A stretch of 8,020 nucleotides of DNA from an uncultured Proteiniphilum sp. (GTDB lineage: Bacteria > Bacteroidota > Bacteroidia > Bacteroidales > Dysgonomonadaceae): NCBI RefSeq assembly GCF_937873925.1, contig NZ_CALNAT010000261.1:1-8020 (forward strand). Reading direction: 5' to 3'. The position numbers and the translations under genes are program-made. The notes beneath the pieces are model-generated. The model was not told the DNA's origin. It did no database searches and saw only the letters and a program-made list of their open reading frames with translations. Positions 5,563-8,020 of the stretch are shown in pieces (within the stretch, counting starts at the first letter, position 1; each line of letters begins with the position of its first letter).

Positions 5563-6801
5563 TCAATCACTATCTTTCAGTATCAGGCGCAACGAGTTGT
5601 TTTTGGTAACATAGTTCCAGGCCCAGTTGATAAAAACAACCAGCTTGTTACGGACGCTCAGGATGAGCATCAGGTGGAGGAACATCCATACAAACCAGGC
5701 AAACCGCCCTTTGAACTTCACGAACGGAAGATCCACTACCGCCTTGTTCCTCCCGACGGTAGCCATAGTACCCATATTACGGTATTCATAAGGTTTCAGA
5801 TCGGTTTTTCCATCCACGATCTTCTGCAGGTTTTTCGCCAGATTCTTCCCCTGCCCGATCGCCACATTGGCCAACTGCGGATGACCCTGGGGATATTGTT
5901 CCGTTTCCATGTAAGCCACATCTCCTATGGCAAACACATCTTGCAGCCCCTCTACCCTGTTGATCCGGTCTACCCTGGTCCTTCCGTTCCGCAATACAGA
6001 ATCAGCGGGAATACCTTCTATGACGTTACCTGTCACACCGGCCGACCAGATCACGTTACTGGTCGGGATAACCTCTCCGCTATTGAGGGTAACCAATTCC
6101 CCGTCGTAATCCTTTACAATGGTTCCTGTTTTTACGATCACTCCCATCGACCGGAGGTATTTCTCCGAATATTGTTGGGCAAAACTGCTCATATTAGGAA
6201 GTGTATGCGGCCCGCCTTCCAGCAGATAAACCTGTACCTTATTGGAATCGATATTGGGATAATCTTTCGGCAGTATCTCCTTGGTCATCTCGGCAAAAGC
6301 GCCTGCCAGCTCCACGCCGGTGGCTCCCCCACCTACTATCACTATATTGTATAATCCCTCTTTCTTTTCGGCGTACAATAGCTTCTCGAAATTATACAGA
6401 ATAGCGTTTCGCACATTGATCGCCTGGTAGGTCGATTTCAGCACAAGTGCATTTTTTTCAATCTTTTCGTTACCGTAGAAGTTGGTGCTCGTACCGGTAG
6501 CTATCACCAGATAATCGTAAGGGAACCTGCCGACAGAGGTCTCCACATACTTCTCTTCACCATTCACAGAGAACACGTGGGCAAGGCGGATGCGGACATC
6601 CCTTCTCTTTTGAAATATTTTCCTGATGGGAAACGAAACGGTGGAAGGTTCTATCTGCGACGCTGCCACCTGATAAAATAACGGGGGAAACTGATGATGG
6701 TTTATCTTATCGATCACAATGATATCGAACAGTCCCTTTTTCAAATGATTCACGAATTGTAACCCGCCAAACCCGCAACCTATTACAACAATCTTCTTCA
6801 T
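5563..6801 (-). CDS. ndh: Type II NADH:quinone oxidoreductase (NDH-2)
   Basis: This 412-residue FAD flavoprotein transfers electrons from NADH to quinone in the membrane without proton pumping. The N-terminal FAD Rossmann fold has VVIGCGFGGLQ (5-15). A second nucleotide-binding fold for NADH has IVIVGGGATGVELAG (153-167). The FAD-contacting AIGDVAYME is at 291-299. HPQLANVAIGQGKN (307-320) occupies the quinone-site position where many NDH-2 enzymes have AQxAxQ. The C-terminal part (about 368-407, FAWFVWMFLHLMLILSVRNK onward) is the membrane-anchoring helix region. Length is normal. The longest frame starts at 6816, but an AAGGAGGA sequence ends five bases before the ATG at 6799-6801, so MKKIVVIG is the likely start and the first ATG belongs to the ribosome-binding region. 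It appears to be a single-gene unit, separated from rplQ by hairpins. Confidence 0.93.
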   Translation of the reverse strand: MKKIVVIGCGFGGLQFVNHLKKGLFDIIVIDKINHHQFPPLFYQVAASQIEPSTVSFPIRKIFQKRRDVRIRLAHVFSVNGEEKYVETSVGRFPYDYLVIATGTSTNFYGNEKIEKNALVLKSTYQAINVRNAILYNFEKLLYAEKKEGLYNIVIVGGGATGVELAGAFAEMTKEILPKDYPNIDSNKVQVYLLEGGPHTLPNMSSFAQQYSEKYLRSMGVIVKTGTIVKDYDGELVTLNSGEVIPTSNVIWSAGVTGNVIEGIPADSVLRNGRTRVDRINRVEGLQDVFAIGDVAYMETEQYPQGHPQLANVAIGQGKNLAKNLQKIVDGKTDLKPYEYRNMGTMATVGRNKAVVDLPFVKFKGRFAWFVWMFLHLMLILSVRNKLVVFINWAWNYVTKNNSLRLILKDSD

Positions 6802-6805
6802 GTTA

Positions 6806-6813
6806 TCCTCCTT
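6806..6813 (-). promoter_or_regulatory. Strong Shine-Dalgarno of the NDH-2 gene
   Basis: The minus strand reads AAGGAGGATAACATG, an extended match to the 3' end of 16S rRNA with a five-base gap to the ATG at 6799-6801. Bacteroidota genes usually lack such sites and none of the neighbours here has one. It decides the start: the upstream in-frame ATG (6814-6816) abuts the site itself and would have no ribosome-binding site of its own. Confidence 0.75.
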
Positions 6814-6817
6814 CATT

Positions 6818-6836
6818 CGTTACTTTGACCGTAACG
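6818..6836 (-). promoter_or_regulatory. Leader hairpin just upstream of the NDH-2 ribosome-binding site
   Basis: CGTTAC at 6818-6823 pairs with GTAACG at 6831-6836 over a seven-base loop, only a few bases before the Shine-Dalgarno. It is short, but its position would let it influence ribosome access if it lies in the transcript. It could equally be a small operator-like dyad. No regulator is implied by the sequence. Confidence 0.3.
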
Positions 6837-6865
6837 TCCGCTTTTAATTTCTCAATATGACTTTA

Positions 6866-6888
6866 CCCGGGCGGCTATCCGTTCCGGG
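6866..6888 (-). promoter_or_regulatory. GC-rich nested hairpin upstream of the NDH-2 gene
   Basis: CCCGG (6866-6870) pairs with CCGGG (6884-6888), and inside it CGG (6872-6874) pairs with CCG (6879-6881) around a CTAT loop, with small bulges. No T-run follows on the minus strand (it continues TAAAGTC), so it is not an obvious terminator. If transcription starts upstream, this would be a 5' leader structure. Otherwise it is part of the promoter region. Confidence 0.3.
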
Positions 6889-6961
6889 AGATTTACCATA
6901 CTTTTGATTAATAAACAGTCGGCAGTATAAAAAGTTGACCGGTGGGGCGGGTAAAAAGCGA

Positions 6962-6992
6962 AAAAGCGCTACAAATCACTTGCGGCGCTTTT
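6962..6992 (-). terminator. Intrinsic terminator after rpoA-rplQ
   Basis: AAAAGCGC at 6962-6969 pairs with GCGCTTTT at 6985-6992 across a 15-base loop. Read on the minus strand the stem is followed by T-rich sequence (GCGCTTTTTCGCTTTTT), as expected for an intrinsic terminator. It lies about 130 bases after the rplQ stop and upstream of the NDH-2 gene. The flanking A/T runs also make it symmetric enough to act on the other strand, but no plus-strand gene needs it. Confidence 0.65.
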
Positions 6993-7011
6993 CTTAAATG
7001 TTTAACATTTT

Positions 7012-7031
7012 AAAAATCACAGCTTCGCTGT
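7012..7031 (-). terminator. Short hairpin plus T5, possible first terminator of rpoA-rplQ
   Basis: On the minus strand ACAGC-GAA-GCTGT (7019-7031) is followed after two bases by TTTTT (7012-7016). The five-base stem with a GAA triloop is short but well placed, about 90 bases after the rplQ stop. A near-perfect AAATGTT/AACATTT dyad (6996-7010) sits between this hairpin and the longer one at 6962-6992, so three palindromic elements lie in tandem. Confidence 0.45.
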
Positions 7032-7121
7032 AAATACATTATCGACTGAGTTTTTTAGGTCTCCGTCTTAATGACGATGTACCCACAGCGTTTCTCTTAC
7101 TTCCTTTAATGAAAGTTTACA

Positions 7122-7865
7122 TCATGCATTATCTCTTGGAAGAGGAACTTTTTTACCTGTATCAGGATTTTGTTCTTTTAACTGAGCCTCTATGCTTGCT
7201 GCCACCTTTTCTTCTTTTACTTCCTGTTTGGCAGCAGCCTTTTCTTTATCGGTCTTCGCTTCCACTTCCGGGATTACATCGGTGTTAACGGTCTCCTCCA
7301 AAACGGTTTCATCTTGTTCTGTTTCCGTAGCCGGGGTTTCTTCCACCTTTACCGCCGCTTCCTTCACGTTCTCTTCGGTTTCCTTTACCGCTTTTGTTTT
7401 GCTTGTTTTCGCCTTAGGTGCATCGGCCACGGCGGCATCTCCGGATACTTTCCTGCGTGAACGGCGGGTTTTTGCTTTCTTCGCCTTGCCGTCGCTTAGC
7501 ATGTTCTCGTTAAAATCAACCAACTCGATGAAGCACATGGCAGCATTGTCCCCCAAACGGAATCCGGTCTTAATAATACGGGTGTATCCTCCGGGACGGT
7601 CAGCTATTTTCTGCGATACTGTCTGGAACAGTTCCGTTACGGCAGTTTTGCTTTGCAGTTTACCGAAAACTTCCCGGCGCGAATGGGTGGTATCCTCCTT
7701 ACTCTTTGTGATGAGGGGTTCTACGTATTTTCTCAATTCTTTGGCTTTGGGAACAGTAGTAAAGATGCGCTTGTGCATGATGAGCGAACTGGCCATATTG
7801 GATAACATGGCCGAACGATGCGCAGTTTTACGTCCCAAATGATTATTTTTCTTATTATGTCTCAT
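7122..7865 (-). CDS. rplQ: 50S ribosomal protein L17 with a long C-terminal extension
   Basis: The 247-residue product starts with the conserved L17 core (about 1-121): MRHNKKNNHLGRKTAHRSAM, then ANL-region LSNMASSLIMHKRI with TTVPKAKELRKYVEPLIT, then GGYTRIIKTGFRLGDNAAMC. L17 sits near the peptide exit tunnel of the large subunit. Residues from about 122 on form a low-complexity tail rich in Lys, Ala, Glu, Thr and Val. It begins with a basic patch (KAKKAKTRRSRRK) and becomes strongly acidic, and it is likely disordered. Classical L17 is about 120-130 residues. Bacteroidota homologues often carry tails, but this one roughly doubles the protein. The ATG lies eight bases after the rpoA stop, the usual gene order at the end of the alpha operon. 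The plus-strand frame across it is a codon-bias shadow. Confidence 0.95.
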   Translation of the reverse strand: MRHNKKNNHLGRKTAHRSAMLSNMASSLIMHKRIFTTVPKAKELRKYVEPLITKSKEDTTHSRREVFGKLQSKTAVTELFQTVSQKIADRPGGYTRIIKTGFRLGDNAAMCFIELVDFNENMLSDGKAKKAKTRRSRRKVSGDAAVADAPKAKTSKTKAVKETEENVKEAAVKVEETPATETEQDETVLEETVNTDVIPEVEAKTDKEKAAAKQEVKEEKVAASIEAQLKEQNPDTGKKVPLPRDNA

Positions 7866-7873
7866 TGCAGTTT

Positions 7874-8020
7874 TTAGTCTTTATCTAATTTGTACTTCGA
7901 TATATCCATGCCGAACGTAAGCTTCAGGCTACTGAGCAGTTCTTCCAGTTCGGTAAGCGATTTCTTTCCGAAGTTACGGAATTTAAGCAGGTCGTTCTTG
8001 TTGTGTGAAACCAATTGTCC
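7874..8020 (-). CDS. rpoA: RNA polymerase alpha subunit, C-terminal part (5' end beyond window)
   Basis: Forty-eight codons plus TAA are present, and the gene continues past the right edge. The product is the end of the alpha C-terminal domain, the helix-hairpin-helix module that contacts UP-element DNA and activators. NDLLKFRNFGKKSLTELEEL matches the canonical DLLKIRNLGKKSLxEI signature, followed by LKLTFGMDISKYKLDKD. It precedes rplQ by eight bases, and the pair is co-transcribed in most bacteria. Confidence 0.95.
   Translation of the reverse strand, partial: GQLVSHNKNDLLKFRNFGKKSLTELEELLSSLKLTFGMDISKYKLDKD

Larger units (their letters stand above)
6817..7121. other. Intergenic region between rplQ and the NDH-2 gene
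   Basis: These 305 bases hold the probable terminators of the ribosomal-protein operon on the rplQ side (6962-7031) and two leader hairpins on the NDH-2 side (6818-6888). No open frame with coding character was seen on either strand. The promoter of the NDH-2 gene should lie between about 6890 and 6960, but I found no exact Bacteroidota TTTG/TAnnTTTG pair there. Confidence 0.6.

Noticed and set aside
5524..6354. Plus-strand open frame of 276 codons
   Set aside because: It lies opposite the well-supported NDH-2 gene and its product has no recognisable motif; it is an antisense shadow of that gene's codon use.
7192..7842. Plus-strand open frame of 216 codons, rich in Ser, Val and Ala
   Set aside because: It is antisense to rplQ. 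The Lys/Glu/Ala codons of the L17 tail read as Ser/Phe/Ala on the other strand, which explains its low-complexity look.

Overview
The window looks like a chromosomal segment of a Bacteroidales bacterium (Bacteroidota), perhaps from the Porphyromonadaceae/Dysgonomonadaceae/Parabacteroides side. The evidence is a GLPGLI-family secreted protein, a TonB-receptor-type protein with an N-terminal carboxypeptidase-like regulatory domain, a double-glycine-leader peptide of the Bacteroidales natural-product-precursor type, A-rich translation starts, and a Bacteroidota-style L17 with a long acidic/lysine-rich tail. Every gene I support is on the minus strand, so the biological order runs from high to low coordinates. 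No tRNA, rRNA, CRISPR array or insertion sequence was seen.

Right-hand housekeeping part (about 5563-8020): the 3' end of rpoA, then rplQ eight bases later, then a run of hairpins that probably ends this ribosomal-protein operon. Next comes a type II NADH:quinone oxidoreductase. Its leader has two hairpins and a near-perfect Shine-Dalgarno that places the start five codons inside the longest open frame. Downstream of it lies a 71-codon remnant of an unidentified gene, then a perfect 12-bp inverted repeat.

Left-hand accessory part (about 1-5200): a candidate RiPP (ribosomally made, modified peptide) locus in clearly more AT-rich DNA. In transcription order it holds a 61-residue precursor with a GG leader and a C-x-C-x-C core, a glycosyltransferase resembling family GT6, a stretch with decayed coding scraps, a LanC-like protein split by an apparent -1 frameshift at a run of seven A, a GLPGLI protein, and a TonB-receptor-type protein. 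Such genes tend to occur together around modified peptides of Bacteroidota, so a role in making, glycosylating and handling a secreted peptide is a reasonable inference. No radical-SAM maturase, LanB dehydratase or peptidase-transporter is visible.

The most interesting aspect is whether this locus is alive. The precursor, glycosyltransferase and GLPGLI genes look intact. The LanC-like gene needs a frameshift to be read through, the TonB-type gene hits an in-frame TAG at roughly half the usual family length at the window edge, and scraps of coding sequence lie between. Either the cluster is decaying or its expression involves slippage at the A-run. Both can be tested.
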